Origin: Corythucha ciliata
Lineage: Eukaryota; Arthropoda; Insecta; Hemiptera; Tingidae
Direction: 5' to 3'
DNA: 64,000 bases
Assembly (NCBI GenBank): GCA_038030265.1
Contig: CM075941.1
Span: 5,952,001-6,016,000, forward strand
This document shows positions 45,004 through 57,579 of this stretch, one piece after another; within the stretch, counting starts at the first letter, position 1, and each line of letters opens with the position of its first letter. The notes below the pieces were generated by a model. The model did no database searches. It had not been told where the DNA came from and worked only from the letters and a program-made list of their open reading frames with translations. The position numbers were made by a program, and so were the translations under genes.

Positions 45004-47300
45004 AAATAAATTAAACCGCGGACAAAATTGATAAAAAGCGCTAATACTCTGGTTAAATTGATAAAGAACGCAAAATCGTGGGTGCATTTGAGAAAGGCGT
45101 GTGACAATGACAGAATTTCGCTAATTCCCCGTTAAAATTGAGAAAATGAAGCCCTCATTCCTCAAACTTCAATTTTGTGTGACGGATCTATTTGAGAAAT
45201 GCCGCTGAAACGGAGAAAAAAAAATGCTAATTTCCACCTAAAATTGAGATGATACTTTCATCCAGGCACGTAATTTGCGAGTCGTAAGAAAGTCGCTGCT
45301 AAATATAGAGATAAAGCGGAAATTCACGGCTGAAATTGAGAAAATTCACGGCTGAAATAGAGAATTAATTCACGCCTCTGAAATTGAGAAAAATGCTAAT
45401 AAACGGATACATTTGAGAAAACCGTGTAAAGCGCGTATTCGTAGCTAAAATGGAGAAAGTTCGTAAGTTGAGGAAATCCACTGATTCGCAGATAAAAATA
45501 GAGTAAAAGCGTTAATTGAGAAATTATTCACGGCTATAATCAAGAAATAATTTGCCACTAAAATTGAGAAAAAGAGTTAATTAGCGGCACAAAATTGGGG
45601 AAAAGCTCCCCCCCCCCCCCCGAGGCTAAAAATTAATTAAAAATAACGGGAATAGGCCGATCTATTTGAGAATATCTACTATTCTCAACGGCATATTATG
45701 TGTCGCAGAAGCTGAAAAAACTGTTAATTTCCAGCTAAAATTGAGATAATACGCTTATTCGCAGGTCAAATGGAGAAAAAACTCTAATTCACGGATCATT
45801 TTCAAGAAAGTCCGTGAGTTCACGGCTAAAAATTTAGCAAAAGTGGACATTCTCAGCTGAAATGAGAAATTAATTAGCGGCAAAAATTGAGAAAAAGCGA
45901 TAATTCGTGGCAATAATTGAGAAACACGTTAATTCACATGGCTAAAGCTTGGGTTTCCTAGGGAAGCGGTGCCGTAATATTACGTTAGAAAACATCTCCT
46001 TTTAAATCATGCCAGTTGACCGTTCCCCAGGCAACTACTGGCGTGATTTAAAATGGGATGTTTTCTAACGTAATATTACGGCACCGCTTTCCTAGGAAAC
46101 CCAAGCTTAAGAAGCGAAAGAAAATTAATTCGTTGCTAAAATTGAGAAGAGCTCTTTAATACGCTGCAAAAATCGAGGAAAAAAAAAAATGATATTTCAC
46201 AGATAAATTTGAAAAACTCCGCTAATTCGCGACTAAAACTGAAAAAATCGATAATTCCTGGCTAAAATTGACAAAAAGCGCTTGTTTGAAGAAAAAAAAA
46301 TTGAGAAAAATTCAAATCTTGTGGATTAATTTGAGAAAATTCACTACTTCGCTGCTAAAAGTTGGGTAAAACGTGGTAATTCGCGGCTAAAATTCAGAAA
46401 TTATTACCCTGAATCCACGAAAAGCTCCGTTTTTGGTCAGTCAAGTAACTTACTGGCTTGTCTTCTCTCTGTTACGCACCCATTTTTGACCACTTCCGTA
46501 CGTTTTCAGAACGTACCGGTTTCTGGTGTGTATAAAGGATTTGTGCTCTTCTTTTACGACACGTTTTGCCTAGGCGTTGGTTTTTTTTTTTACGATTTTT
46601 CTCGACTCTAGAATATCCTATCGAAGTCCACGTGGGCAGTTCTTTTCTTTCAGCAAGCTTTAAAGGGCAAGTCTACGTCTCAAATTGAGAAAAAACGCTG
46701 GTGCCCAGACGTATTGCCGCTAAAATTGCGAGAAGGCACGCCAATTTGCTGTTCTTGAGGCAATTGCACGGCAAAGTTTCAAGAAACGCCAATATTCTTG
46801 GCTATAGTTGCGAAAAGACGCTCATTCGTGGCTAAAATGAAGAAAATGCGTCAATTCGTGGTTTCTGGAACAACTTCCAGGCCAAAAGTAATTGAAAAAA
46901 AACGCTCATGTGTAGGTCTTTAGGGTAAATCCGCGACTAAAATTGAGGATAACGCTAATTCATGCTGAAAGTGATCCTGTGACCTACGTGAGGCGGGATT
47001 CAGGCGATTTTAGTGACTAGAGCGGGTTCGGCATTTGGAGCGTGCGATTTTCATCGAAAAAGCCCAGATAGAATACTATACAGGCGTTTTCCGCTGTAAA
47101 TGCCCGAGACGCTTAACGCTGAAATCGCGTAACTCCCGCTGGCGTAGTACGGGGCTTGGAGAAACCGGGCTATAATTGAGAAACAACACTAAATAACGGC
47201 TGAAATTGCCCCCCCCCCTACTACTAAATGGGGGAGAAAAAAACAAAAAAACAAGCTCACTCAAGGCTAAAATTGAGGAAAAGCGCGGAGTGCACAGCTC
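45004..47300 (-). repeat. 30-bp satellite-like array, minus orientation
   Basis: Continuous degenerate units apart from the MITE at 45946-46107 and a non-repetitive stretch at about 46410-46680. Poly-C runs lie at 45607-45620 and 47210-47219. Confidence 0.7.
45946..46107. mobile_element. MITE with AGCTTGGGTTTCCTAGG ends
   Basis: 162 bp, almost a perfect palindrome. The ends AGCTTGGGTTTCCTAGG are flanked by TAA at 45943-45945 and 46108-46110. Inner shared segment is GGTGCCGTAATATTACG. The TWA duplication suggests a PIF/Harbinger-type MITE. A decayed end of the same family is at 1008-1040. Confidence 0.87.
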
Positions 47301-49023
47301 GATAGGAATGAAATAAATAAATTAGTTGATTCAAGAGAAGTGAAAAAAAAAATCTTCCTCTTCATGGCCATCCCCTTCTTCTTCTGGTTTGATTTGCCTT
47401 ATTGCCCTCCCCCACACCTGATATTTTGAATTTTGCCGCCCGGGGCTATACCCCTGGTAGACCCCGTCCCCTAGTAATGGGCTACGACCTCCATGGGCTA
47501 CACCCAAGGTGGTAGAGCTATGTAGAGGTGGCGCAGCTCCCCTCTTGCCCTACTATGACGAGGTTGGGAATTGACGTCATCCATAGACCTCTACAGGAAG
47601 AAAACGATCGACTGCTCCTTTGCGCTAGCCATTCCCCATTTTCCATTTAGCATTTTCTACAATTTCTCGTTAAGAAGGAATACATGCTGGATTTCGAACA
47701 AGGCTTATGTCTCTAAACCAACAATTTGCAATTTTTCGCTAACGCTAATTTTGTCAGGATGTATTCAACGTCGTCTAATTTTTCCTTTAAATGTGTGCTG
47801 TGTGCTCGAAATTGAAATCAGGACACAAACACACTAACTTATTTATCTCGATATTCGGGTCGTGTCGAAAATTACCATAAATAGAGTGAAAAATTAATTA
47901 ATAATCTGTCTACACCGAGGGCCGTTTCTAGCCCTCGCGGGGCCCGTAGGCGAGACCTATCAGGGGGCCCCCTAACAGCTGGTGGATAATTTAAATGTAT
48001 ACTAAACACATACGTGGAGACGGGTTTTGTTCAAAAAGGAGGGGCTTCAGAAATTGTATGCTTTGCTCTGCTAAAACTGGCTTGATAGCCACTCGCATCC
48101 TTCAAATCTAGGTATGACTACAGTCGCAAAATATGGCAAAAACTGACGATTTTCGTGCCTTAAAAATGACGACCTAAAAATAGCGAAACTGGCGATTGCA
48201 GCTCTAAAAAGAGCCAAACTGACTTCTCGCGCCCTATAAATTGCTGGACGCACGATTAGCGCGCCATGAAAATGCCTTAAAAGTTTATGATTCCCGCCCT
48301 AAACATGGCTAAATCGACGTGGCCTTGACTTCCTAAAAACAGCTAAATTGGCTCCACGCACTCTAATGATGGCTAAAAAGTCGATTCGCGCCCTGAAAAT
48401 GCAAATGACTAAAATAACGGATTCGTGCCCTGGAAGTATCAACACCGGTAGTGTTTTATTCGTTGAATTGTTTGAGAACCACGGTCATGATAGTTCAAAT
48501 AAAACAAGTGGGAGAAGACCTTCCTTTCTTTTCTTTGCCTTCACGATGAAAAAGCTGCAACCCCGAACCCCAAGACAGTCACAACCTACAAAAAGATCCG
48601 AAAAGCCCCCAAAACAGAATATTTCTCAGTAAAATGGATAATATTAAAAAATAGGCGATTCATTCATGAAACTACGGGCTTTTTTGCAATTATTAGCAGA
48701 TTAAATCGAACAGTATTTTGCACTTCTATATGGACAGAATATTTTGCTAGTCCGGCCAATAAAATTACCTGTCTGGTCGGCTCTGCAGCCGTCAAAAGTG
48801 CCCTAATAAGCGGCTTAAACGAAGGAGCTGGACGCGGAATGTTCACAAACTTGGCTTGGACACGATCAATTTAATCTAAAGTCTAAAGGGGAACGTTTAA
48901 TAACTCTCTTGGCTATTTGAGAGTTCGTTGGTATGTTATATCTAAAAATAACATACCAATATCACAATAGATAATAATTGTTATATTATCTAAAAATGTA
49001 TAGTTTGCAAGATTCATTATTTC
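47301..49023. other. Intronic sequence without recognised genes
   Basis: Contains a weak repeat at about 48060-48440 of about 30-bp units built on CGCGCCCTAAAAATGGCTAAA, perhaps a distant relative of the 30-bp family. No gene recognised. Confidence 0.45.
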
Positions 49024-49026
49024 TTA

Positions 49027-49211
49027 AGGCGCGTTTACACCATAGTGTCCCGCGACACTTGTTGCTTGAAATTTAGTGTCAGACACAAATTTCCTTGGTG
49101 TAAACACAAACTTCCAGAAATTGTTATCAGAATTTGTATAGTCAATAAATTTCACATCTGGCACTTTACATTTATGTCGAGACACTCGGACACTTCAGTG
49201 TAAACCCACCT
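49027..49211. mobile_element. Harbinger-type MITE, 185 bp
   Basis: Imperfect inverted ends AGGCGCGTTTACACCATAGT and complement of AGGTGGGTTTACACTGAAGT, flanked by TTA at 49024-49026 and 49212-49214. GTGTC/GACAC words recur inside the ends. Confidence 0.78.
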
Positions 49212-49843
49212 TTACCATTAGGACCAGCCTATACAGGGTGTTCGAAAATTCCGATGCTCTCATTCGAAAATGCAATTTCGCGAGATCTTTAAAAATCGAA
49301 TTTCCAGGATTTGGCCCTTTAAAGCCTCAATTTGCCAGATTTATTTTCTTTTAAAATCCACGATTTGGTTCACTTTGGCAACCAATTCTCGTTGATTTGG
49401 CTATTTCAAATAGACATTTCGGGTCGTGTTTGGCTCAAATACGCCAATTTCACTTTCACATGTCTGGATATTTTAAGACCATTTTTTGTGGATCTGGCAC
49501 CTTCAAAGCCAATTTCTCTGATTTTCGTGGTTCGAAAATCCAAATTTGCGGGGCTGAATTCTTCAAAAACCAAATTATTCGGATTTTAGCTCTGTAAAAC
49601 CCCAATTAGGATTTTCTCTCCATCGAGATTTTTTGTAATTATTTTTATTCCAAGCCGGGGGCCCCCCCATGGGTCGGAGCCCCTAGGCGGTTGCCAACCC
49701 CCTAAAAACGGCCCTTTACACCGTTTGAGAAAGAGAAAAGTAACTATAAAACCTAACAGACGTTCAGGCAATCAGACTTTCTGGTCTATGAGTGACGTAG
49801 GCAGTCCTACTCAATTTCAAGAAAAGAGCTCTTGGTGCGCCAC

Positions 49844-50713
49844 CAGTGGCGTAGGAACGTCCTAATTTCGGGGGGGGTACAAGGATTCAGTGACCCCCCC
49901 CCCCCGACCAACGGGTCCTAAATTGTACAACCCTGCATAGAAAGGCAAATACCCTCCCCCACCCATAAATTCCACATAGGAGCAGACCCCTACAAACTTT
50001 ACTCAGCCTACCCCTTCTTTCCCACTTTCAGCTCCTCCGTCTTGCGCGAACAATTCATTATGGTCCTTAAAGTCCAGCAAGGTATGCGAAATTGGCTGAA
50101 CAATGGAATATTGAGAGCAAAAGGTACCCCGCATTAAGGGGGGTCAAAAGTCCCTTAACCAGGATTTTTTCGGAAGCAGGCGGTAATCATTTGGGACCAA
50201 AAAAGAACATTTTTACCGAAGCGCGTTTGTCCAAAATGGGGTTTCTTACCGAATAATTGTCAAAAACGTCGTTTTTTGGCCATTATTAATTATTTATTTT
50301 TCCCGAAAACAGATTCACACGAATCTTGTTCCTACACAACTATAACTGTCATACATAGTAAATAAATTTACAATTAATGAATCATTTTCCTCCTTGATCA
50401 ACGTTTTCGGGAAAAATAAATAATAAATAATGGCCAAGAACGATGTTTTTGACGATAATTCGGTAAGAAAACCCATTTTGGACAAACGCGCTTCGATAAA
50501 AGGGACCTTTGACCCCCCTTAATGCGGGGTACCCTTTCTCGAATATGATAATTATAATGTAGGGAGGTACTTAAATGAAAAAGAAAACAATAATAATGTA
50601 CGGTACATAAAAAGACCCGAAATCGGGGGGGTACAAATACATAGGGTGTACCCCCCCAACAGAATTTGGGGGGGTTCATTTGGCCCCTGTACCCCCCCGT
50701 TCCTACGCCACTG
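49844..50713. mobile_element. hAT-type element, 870 bp, perfect 8-bp TSD
   Basis: Perfect 16-bp inverted ends CAGTGGCGTAGGAACG, flanked by TGCGCCAC at 49836-49843 and 50714-50721. G-rich subterminal runs are present at both ends. There is no transposase, so it is non-autonomous. A 0.4-kb foldback lies inside. Confidence 0.9.
50123..50533. repeat. Foldback element nested in the hAT-type element
   Basis: Arms share GGTACCCCGCATTAAGGGGG at the ends and a second paired segment, CATTTTGGACAAACGCGCTTC, further in. The unpaired centre is about 100 bp near 50300-50395. The duplication, if any, is too short to identify in AAA/CCC context. Confidence 0.8.
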
Positions 50714-50721
50714 TGCGCCAC

Positions 50722-51180
50722 CTGTTATATCTATCGCCTTGGGCTACACCCATGCGTAGCCTGCGATTGTATGGTGGGTTTTAACCTCTAACGTCATTCG
50801 CGTTCGTCACTAAAAGTTTTTACGCCTAGTTGAAGAACTGCGTAGCAGTTTCCCACTAATGCTTGTAGAATCCATTCTATCGTTAGCTTACTTGGCTGAA
50901 CAAGTCTTGGAGGGGGGGGGGAGAAGCAGCCTGGGGCATCGGCGTCTATCCCCCGATGGCTGGACGCTAAATCCCCCCCCCCTTATGAACAGTAATCCCC
51001 CCTCTCATGTATTAAATGCTTTCAAGATGGAAAATTACAGTGAAAAACAACGTTAATGAATAGTAGGTACTTTCATTTTTTCCCTATGTGATACACAAGT
51101 GTAGAAAACCTAGAGATTTCAGTGCCTAATTTTAACAAATTGGATGAAATCAACACCACGTACCGTTAAATTATGGCTCA
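50722..51180. other. Intronic sequence without recognised features
   Basis: Only poly-G/poly-C tracts (50912-50921 and 50973-50982) stand out. Confidence 0.4.
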
Positions 51181-52640
51181 TTCTAATTTTTAGCCCCGAA
51201 TCAGGGCTTTTTCCACACCTTATTCGCATACTAGCGTTTTTTCTCAGTTTAAAGCCACGAATGAGCACTTGTTCTTAAATTTAAGCCGTGAATTGGATAT
51301 TTTTCTCCAAAATAGCGAACTTCATTTTCGCTGCGAATTAGTGAGTTTTGTTTCACTCTTAGTCACGAATTAGCGATTTTCCATTATTTTAGCCTTAAAG
51401 TTGCATTCACCAGGAGGCCGAGAATTGGCATTCTCTCAATTTTAACCGCTTAAATCAGCGTTTTTCTCCATTATGACCGTGATTTAGCGTATTTTTCTCA
51501 ATTTTAACAGGAGTTTTTCTTTACTTTAGCCGCAAATTAGCGTTTTCATTTCAAGCGCTCATAGTCATGAATTAGAGTTTTTCTCAATTTTAGTCACGAA
51601 CTAGCAATTTTTCTCAATTTTTCCCGCGATTGTGCGATGTTTCTTAATATTTGCCGCGAATTAGCGGCTTTTTCCTTGAAGAGAAGTCAAGAAGATTCCT
51701 TAATCAAAGAGTCGCGAATTAGCGCCTTTCTTAATTTCAAATATGAATTGGCGCTTTTTCTACATTTTATTCACGAATTTAAGCACTGTTCCTCAATGTC
51801 ATCCTCAAATTACATTGATTTTTCCACATTTTTAATCGCGAATCATCGTTTTGTCTCAATTTGAGCCGTAAATTAGGGTTTTTTTCTGATTTTAATCAGT
51901 CAATTAGCGATTTTTCCCTATTTCAGCCTGGAATTAGTGTTTTCCCAATTATATTCCGCGGATCAGCTCTTTTTACAGATGTTTCCTATGAAGTGATCTC
52001 CAACCGGAACACCAAGACTCCTTTCCACGTACTTTCAACCATGAACATAGAACCTAAAAATTCTAATTTTTCCATCTTCGAGCTATTTGGGGACGCCGGT
52101 CCACCAAATACTCGCCACTACCCCGGTACACTATTGAACGGGTCTGCTGATGGGGCACGGGGAGCAAAGCCCGAAAAGTTTAGTAATTTATGGAGGTAAT
52201 CACGCGAAATTCATGGTTCCTAAAAGATCCAGATTCGAGAAATTTGGGGTTAGAAAGAGCTAAATCTTGCACAAATTTGCACTTGCAATGCAACCCTAAA
52301 ACCTCAGTTTTGTGGCTTTTTTGTCATCTCCCCCCTTCCCACTGTAATTTTGCTGTAAAAATTTCTTCAGTATCTTACAATTTCTAGGCCGTTTATCGAT
52401 CCGAACTCGCAATTTCACTGCCGGTGAATATTCAAAACCGGAAGTTTTGCGGCTATTGCTCTCGTGGGAAATACAATTTCGCGTCTAAACTATCCTCCGA
52501 AATATGTGGCCTTTTAGGGCTAAGCTTCAAACTTACTATTTCGCGGCTGATTATTCACCGAAACTTTCAATATCGTTGTCTACGAGTACCTATGTAGCCA
52601 GCTTGAAACTTCAAATTTATTTTCTATTATGTACATGTAT
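51181..52640 (+). repeat. 30-bp satellite-like units, plus orientation, decaying rightwards
   Basis: Clear units (AATTAGCGATTTTTCTCAAT) run to about 51960. From 52190 to 52640 only unit-like words such as TTTCGCGGCTAT remain. Confidence 0.65.
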
Positions 52641-54007
52641 CCCACGAAACTTGTAATTCATGGCTGCGCCCCCCCCCCTCGCAACGTTGAGTGCGGTTTT
52701 GTCACGGGAAGGAGCCTTCGAAAACGTCGCCTGATGCGTCACAATGTAGTATTGATGAGAAGGATGAATGAAATGTATTGCCCCCACCTTCTTAGGGGCG
52801 ATAATATAAAGCTTTCCTCCTCGTTACCAGGGTGGACAAATGTACCTTGCCCCTCCCCCCCAATTAAATTCACAGCCTTATTGTGTGCTATACAGGGTGT
52901 TCGGAAATTAGATGCTCAGAGAAAATATGGTGCTAGTACACGTCATTTGCGATCAAGTTCACTATTTGACGTTTTTCGAAATTTGGCTTTGGCTTCCGAG
53001 AAATAACTCATTTTGCGAATTTTCTACTAACCCGTATGTTTCTCCAATAAATGCCCTCCTAGCGCTCATCAATAGGCGCTAGGCTAAAAGTAAATAGCTC
53101 GTTGGAAAGAGCACAAAATTTCATTTAAAATGAGCTATCAAACGGACAAAATGATCCAAAATCGACGGTGGTAAGGCAGCCGATTTCCGAAGGAAACTTG
53201 TTTATTCGTATTTTCGCACATTTTTCATAGGCGATTTTCACCTTTCCGTCAAATAATTTTTTTTTTTCCATTCCATGGAAAAACTTCCTTATTTGGTGAG
53301 CTTTCAAATTATGTCAATAATTGCTTATTTCTCGGATTTCCCGATGAGAAATGACCAATAAACTAAAAAAAAAAAAACAGACAAGGAAGTGAAATTCAGC
53401 GTCGTTTTCTACTACGACTTTTTCTCAGAAACTGCTTGCATCCTGCCGATTTTCTACTTTATGGAGGTGGGTTAACTGAAACTAGAATCTCGATCATCTT
53501 ACTAGCAGTAAAGGCTGGTTTAAACCAAGGCTACTAGAACTAACAAGGTTGGCCAATTTGTCATATTTACCCATTTTGAAGGCTCGAATCGTATGTTTTG
53601 TCCTTTTTCGAGCGTGAACTACTAGTTTGCTGCTCTTAAGCCCCGTTCACATTAGGCTACTAGTAGCGCGCTACTAACAGAAAACTACTATTAGCTGCAC
53701 TAGTAGCTCATTGATATTAGTTAGTAGCGGCTACTATTCAGTAGCAGCTACCGGGCTACTAAAGGTGAACGATTTCAACTTTAGTAGCTCATTCACTAGA
53801 GTAGCTAATTTTTGAACGTTTATAAACCTTCGGTGATGATGAAAATTGGGTTCCAGCAATAATAATTATTATCAACTTGATCAGAAATAACCATGGAAAT
53901 GACAATAAAATATACGGTTGTTTTGTGATTCACTGAAGATTTTCCGAGAGGCTTTCAATTTTTGATCTTTTCAATTTTCTAAATCTTTTAAATTTTTGAT
54001 ATAAACT

Positions 54008-54472
54008 ATGTCCGGCCAAAATAGAAATCGTTTGATTCGAATAGTGGCCAGAGAGTTGTCAGCAGAAGGCCTCAAATTGGCGGAGAAGTTGAAGAACAAC
54101 AAGAGACGGAAGTGGGTGAGGGAGTGGCTCTCACGAAGAGAAGCGGTGGGAGCGTCTTCTGTTCTGTTACGAGAACTAACCAGAGAAGATCCGATGGCGT
54201 TTTTCAACGTAATGAGAATGACGAGAGGACAATTCGAAAAACTTCTTGGGATGGTCGCATCGTCGATCGAAAAAAGAGACACGAAGTTTAGGCCTGGGAT
54301 TACTAGCAGGACGAAACTTGAAATAACGATGAAATATCTGGCCACTGGTGATAGTTTGAAATCGTTGATGTACTTATTTCGAGTGGCTCATAACACGACC
54401 ATCTCCACTTTTCTGCCTGACGTTCTTATGGCCATATTCGAAGCACTGGAGCTGTTCATTCAGGTGGTATAA
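54008..54472 (+). pseudogene. HARBI1-like transposase, N-terminal part
   Basis: The 154-residue frame starts at an ATG and contains RKWVREWLSRREAVGASSVL, LREDPMAFFNVMRM-like and KLEITMKYLATGDSLKSLMY with FRVAHNTTIS. This is the conserved pre-catalytic helical region of HARBI1/ALP1-type transposases (helix-turn-helix around GDSLKSLMYLFRVAHNT). The frame stops at 54470, before any DDE residue. The downstream 1.6 kb has no recognisable catalytic domain, so the gene is truncated. Confidence 0.85.
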
Positions 54473-56188
54473 CTTTATTTGAGGGGTAGGGGGGGGGGGT
54501 GTTCATGCGTGTACAATGTAAACGTCTCTCTCTATAGGTAATGCTACAGGCTCAAATTTTTATTGATTTCCGTACTGCTTTGACAAGCTGATCTCTGTAG
54601 CTCGGCACCATCTATCCCTAAATAAGAGCGTTCTCATGGAACTCTCAAGACTGACGAAATGGGTTTTCCTTTTCATGACTTCGTATTTTCATAACGGTAC
54701 CGTCAAAAAAGTTTTTAAAAAGGCTCCTAGGGGGCAAAAGTTGTCCGCCTTTGAAACTTGGCTAAAAAATCCCTTATTATAGTAGAATACGAGATCCCAT
54801 GAGTCCGGAGTTGCGGGAGGGGGGAACCATGATTGGGGAGTAGGATAAAGTTTGGAAAATGACCTAAATTTGATATTTATAATTGAATTTAAGGTGGTTC
54901 CTGGCGTGTTTTTGTTACCGCTGAGTCAAATGAAACCAAAGCAAGGCCGCTAGCAGCTAGCGTTGATGCTGTCGGAGTTATGACCAAAGTATACAAAAAA
55001 TTGGTTTTACTTTATAATTTTCAAAATATCCAAGTGATACTCCCGGTATGTGATCAGTGTGAGATTCCCTCAGGACTTACGCATTCTCTATTGCTGAATC
55101 GAATGGGACCAAAGCCACGTCGCTAGCACAAATAGTTTCTGAGTTATGACTAAAGTACAAACAAACATGGGTTTTGTGACTGAAATGGCCAGTTTTGTCT
55201 TCTGGCGCTTGAAAAGCATATACAAATTCAGGTCAAAGATTGTGGGGATTTGAATGGGACCAACCTCTGGTCACTAGTCACTGTTCAATTAACGAAAATA
55301 TTGTTCAATTGGTACACACTTGGTCATAACTCAAAACTATCTGTGCGAAGTTGCTCAGGTTCCATTGGATTTAGCACTAAAAAATGCCTTTGTCCTGATA
55401 GAATCACTCACTGATCACATACTGGGAGTACTGAGTCCCCCACTAAACTATCGGTGATAGTTTGAAAAATGATGAAATAAAAACCTCTTTTAAAATACAA
55501 AGGTCATGACTCGGACTGTTTCCGTGCTAGAGGCCTGGCTTTGGTCTCATTTCATTCATAGAATTGAAAACTATATTAGGAACTATATGAACGCCAGTAA
55601 ACCAGGAAAGTTTCTTCAAATTAAACATTGATGCGATTATAGGTGAAAACACGGCGTTTTTAGTCAAATTGCATTAGAATGTGGCCAGTTGTCCACCCAA
55701 CTTGGCACCAATATTATCACTATTGACCTATAGATTGACAAGTTTCTTATGGACCGAAAGAAATGGTAAATTCAGTTAGTATTGTAAACACATCTTTCTA
55801 GAACCACCTGGAAATTTGAGCCCTCAGGGTCCATTAGAAACTTGTCAAGTTATATCTTTGTTTGCTTTGATTTTTCCATGGAGTTAAATTTTAATAAATT
55901 TCTGCAAATCGGAAAAGCATCCCCGCATTCTCTCATTTTTGCAAGCTATCGTACAGATAGGTATGTTTTGTCTTGAGAAAATCTTTGATAAATGTGAAAA
56001 AAATCAAGGTTTTTGTACTTTGAGAACGAATAATTTGCGAGCCAATGTTCACAGGGCATATTTTGATCAACACGAAATTTCCTATAGTATTTTTCAAAGC
56101 TGCCCCTCTCTGTATGCATTACATTTTTAATCAATATTCGTTGATGAACGTTTGATGAGATTAAACAGAATTATATTTTCAAGATTCA

Positions 56189-56430
56189 TTATTCCAGACA
56201 AGACAGTCTCTCAGCTGTAATTAGAGACTGAATTCGGTCTTGGAGAGATATAAAGCTTCTGACCGGTAACTCCCTGAATTGGGATGCCACGTGCCTTCCA
56301 AAATGATCATATTGATCCTCCACTTCGGCTGCTGGAGAATTGTAAATTCTTTCTAGTGTGTTGTCAGCCTTTTCAAAATTTCTTTCTTGATTTTTCTTGG
56401 TTTTCGTTCTTTTACGCCACTTTGGCACTT
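56189..56430 (-). pseudogene. Harbinger accessory protein fragment (MADF/BESS-like C terminus)
   Basis: The minus-strand frame has a basic stretch (PKWRKRTKTKKNQERNFEK) and ends with EDQYDHFGRHVASQFRELPV followed by a short helix to a stop. The D-x-x-x-x-FG-x-x-VA-x-x-L/F-R-x-LP pattern is typical of the C-terminal segment of the Myb/MADF-like protein that assists HARBI1-type transposases. A stop lies just upstream and no N-terminal MADF part is seen. Confidence 0.65.
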
Positions 56431-56564
56431 ATCGGACTCTTGAAATTGTTGCAACCGGACTCGTCCGATCGATCAGAGTCGTTCGGAATGTCCGTTTCGA
56501 GGACATCCGGGGGCTGGAACATTGAAGACATCCTGAAATTAGAATTTTTACCGTTCAAGTCTTA

Positions 56565-56790
56565 GGCCCCGCGCACACTAGGAGAAAAAAGACGCCGACG
56601 CGCGCGTCAGCGTCCGACTCGTGCAATAAAAACACATTGAACTCTATGGGGCCTTTCACATTGGACGCGTACGCGAGAGTCGTCTCTTCCCCGAGAGAAA
56701 AGACGCCGACTCGCGCGTCGGCGTCTTCTCCGAGAGAAAAGACGCCGACTCGCGCGTCGGCGTCTTTTTTCTCCTAGTGTGCGCCGGGCC
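56565..56790. mobile_element. TTA-flanked MITE, 226 bp
   Basis: Ends GGCCCCGCGCACACTAGGAG and the near-complement, flanked by TTA at 56562-56564 and 56791-56793. The interior has repeated CGCCGACTCGCGCGTCGGCG palindromes, making it the most CpG-rich spot of the region. Directly after it, at 56794, begins the left end of another similar element (GGGCGCTTTCACACTTGAGA). Confidence 0.85.
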
Positions 56791-57579
56791 TTAGGGCGCT
56801 TTCACACTTGAGATTCCGGTATCCGATTCCCAATCGAGGACACTAGAAATACAAACGGCAAACGTGTTCATTCACACTTAAGATTCCGATATCGGATACT
56901 GAAAGTATGCGAAACATTGCACACTAAGGTGTACGGATGAGGAGGCAGGGTACTGAGGGAGGGATGCGATAAATACGGAGGTTTCAGATATGCGGACTTC
57001 ATCAAGGCCAACCCCCCCCCCCCCAACTACTGGCTCGGATTCCCCGTCCAACGTGAGCAATCCAGTATTTCTATATCTTTGTAGTAGCCTAATGTGAACG
57101 AGTTTCCCTCGCCCCTCGCCGGAAAGCTACTAGTAGCTTACCTTTAGTAGCTTGCTACTAGTAGCACGCTATTAGTAGCCTAATGTGAACGGGGCTTTAA
57201 GGCAAAAATCCTGCAAATTTTACACAAGGGTTTATTATTCTTGTGTTTAGACATATACAGCTTGAAATTTCAAAACATTTGAAAACCCCCATTTTGGACA
57301 CGCTTTTGGCCCATAAAAATCCAGGGAGTTAGTTGATCAAACTGATCAACTAGATCAACTGACTAACTAGATCCCAAATGGAGTCTACCTGCGAAAGAAG
57401 GAGATTTCCCGAGTAATCCTAGGGCAAGATATGGTCCGGATGGCGGACCGACATTCCAGAAATAGAATCTAGACACGTTAAAACGTTTACAGAAAAAATT
57501 TAAGGGTGGGTTGTAACAATTTTTTCCTGTCGGAAAACAGAGGTGTATTATTCAGAAAGAATAATGAACCAAAAATCTA

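Larger units (their letters stand above)
53639..57196. mobile_element. PIF/Harbinger transposon, degraded, TTA TSD
   Basis: Inverted ends AGCCCCGTTCACATTAGGCT at left and the complement at right, flanked by TTA at 53636-53638 and 57197-57199. Subterminal regions are rich in the word TAGTAGC in both orientations. It carries a transposase fragment on the plus strand and a MADF/BESS-like fragment on the minus strand, the usual two-gene set of PIF/Harbinger. Confidence 0.88.
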
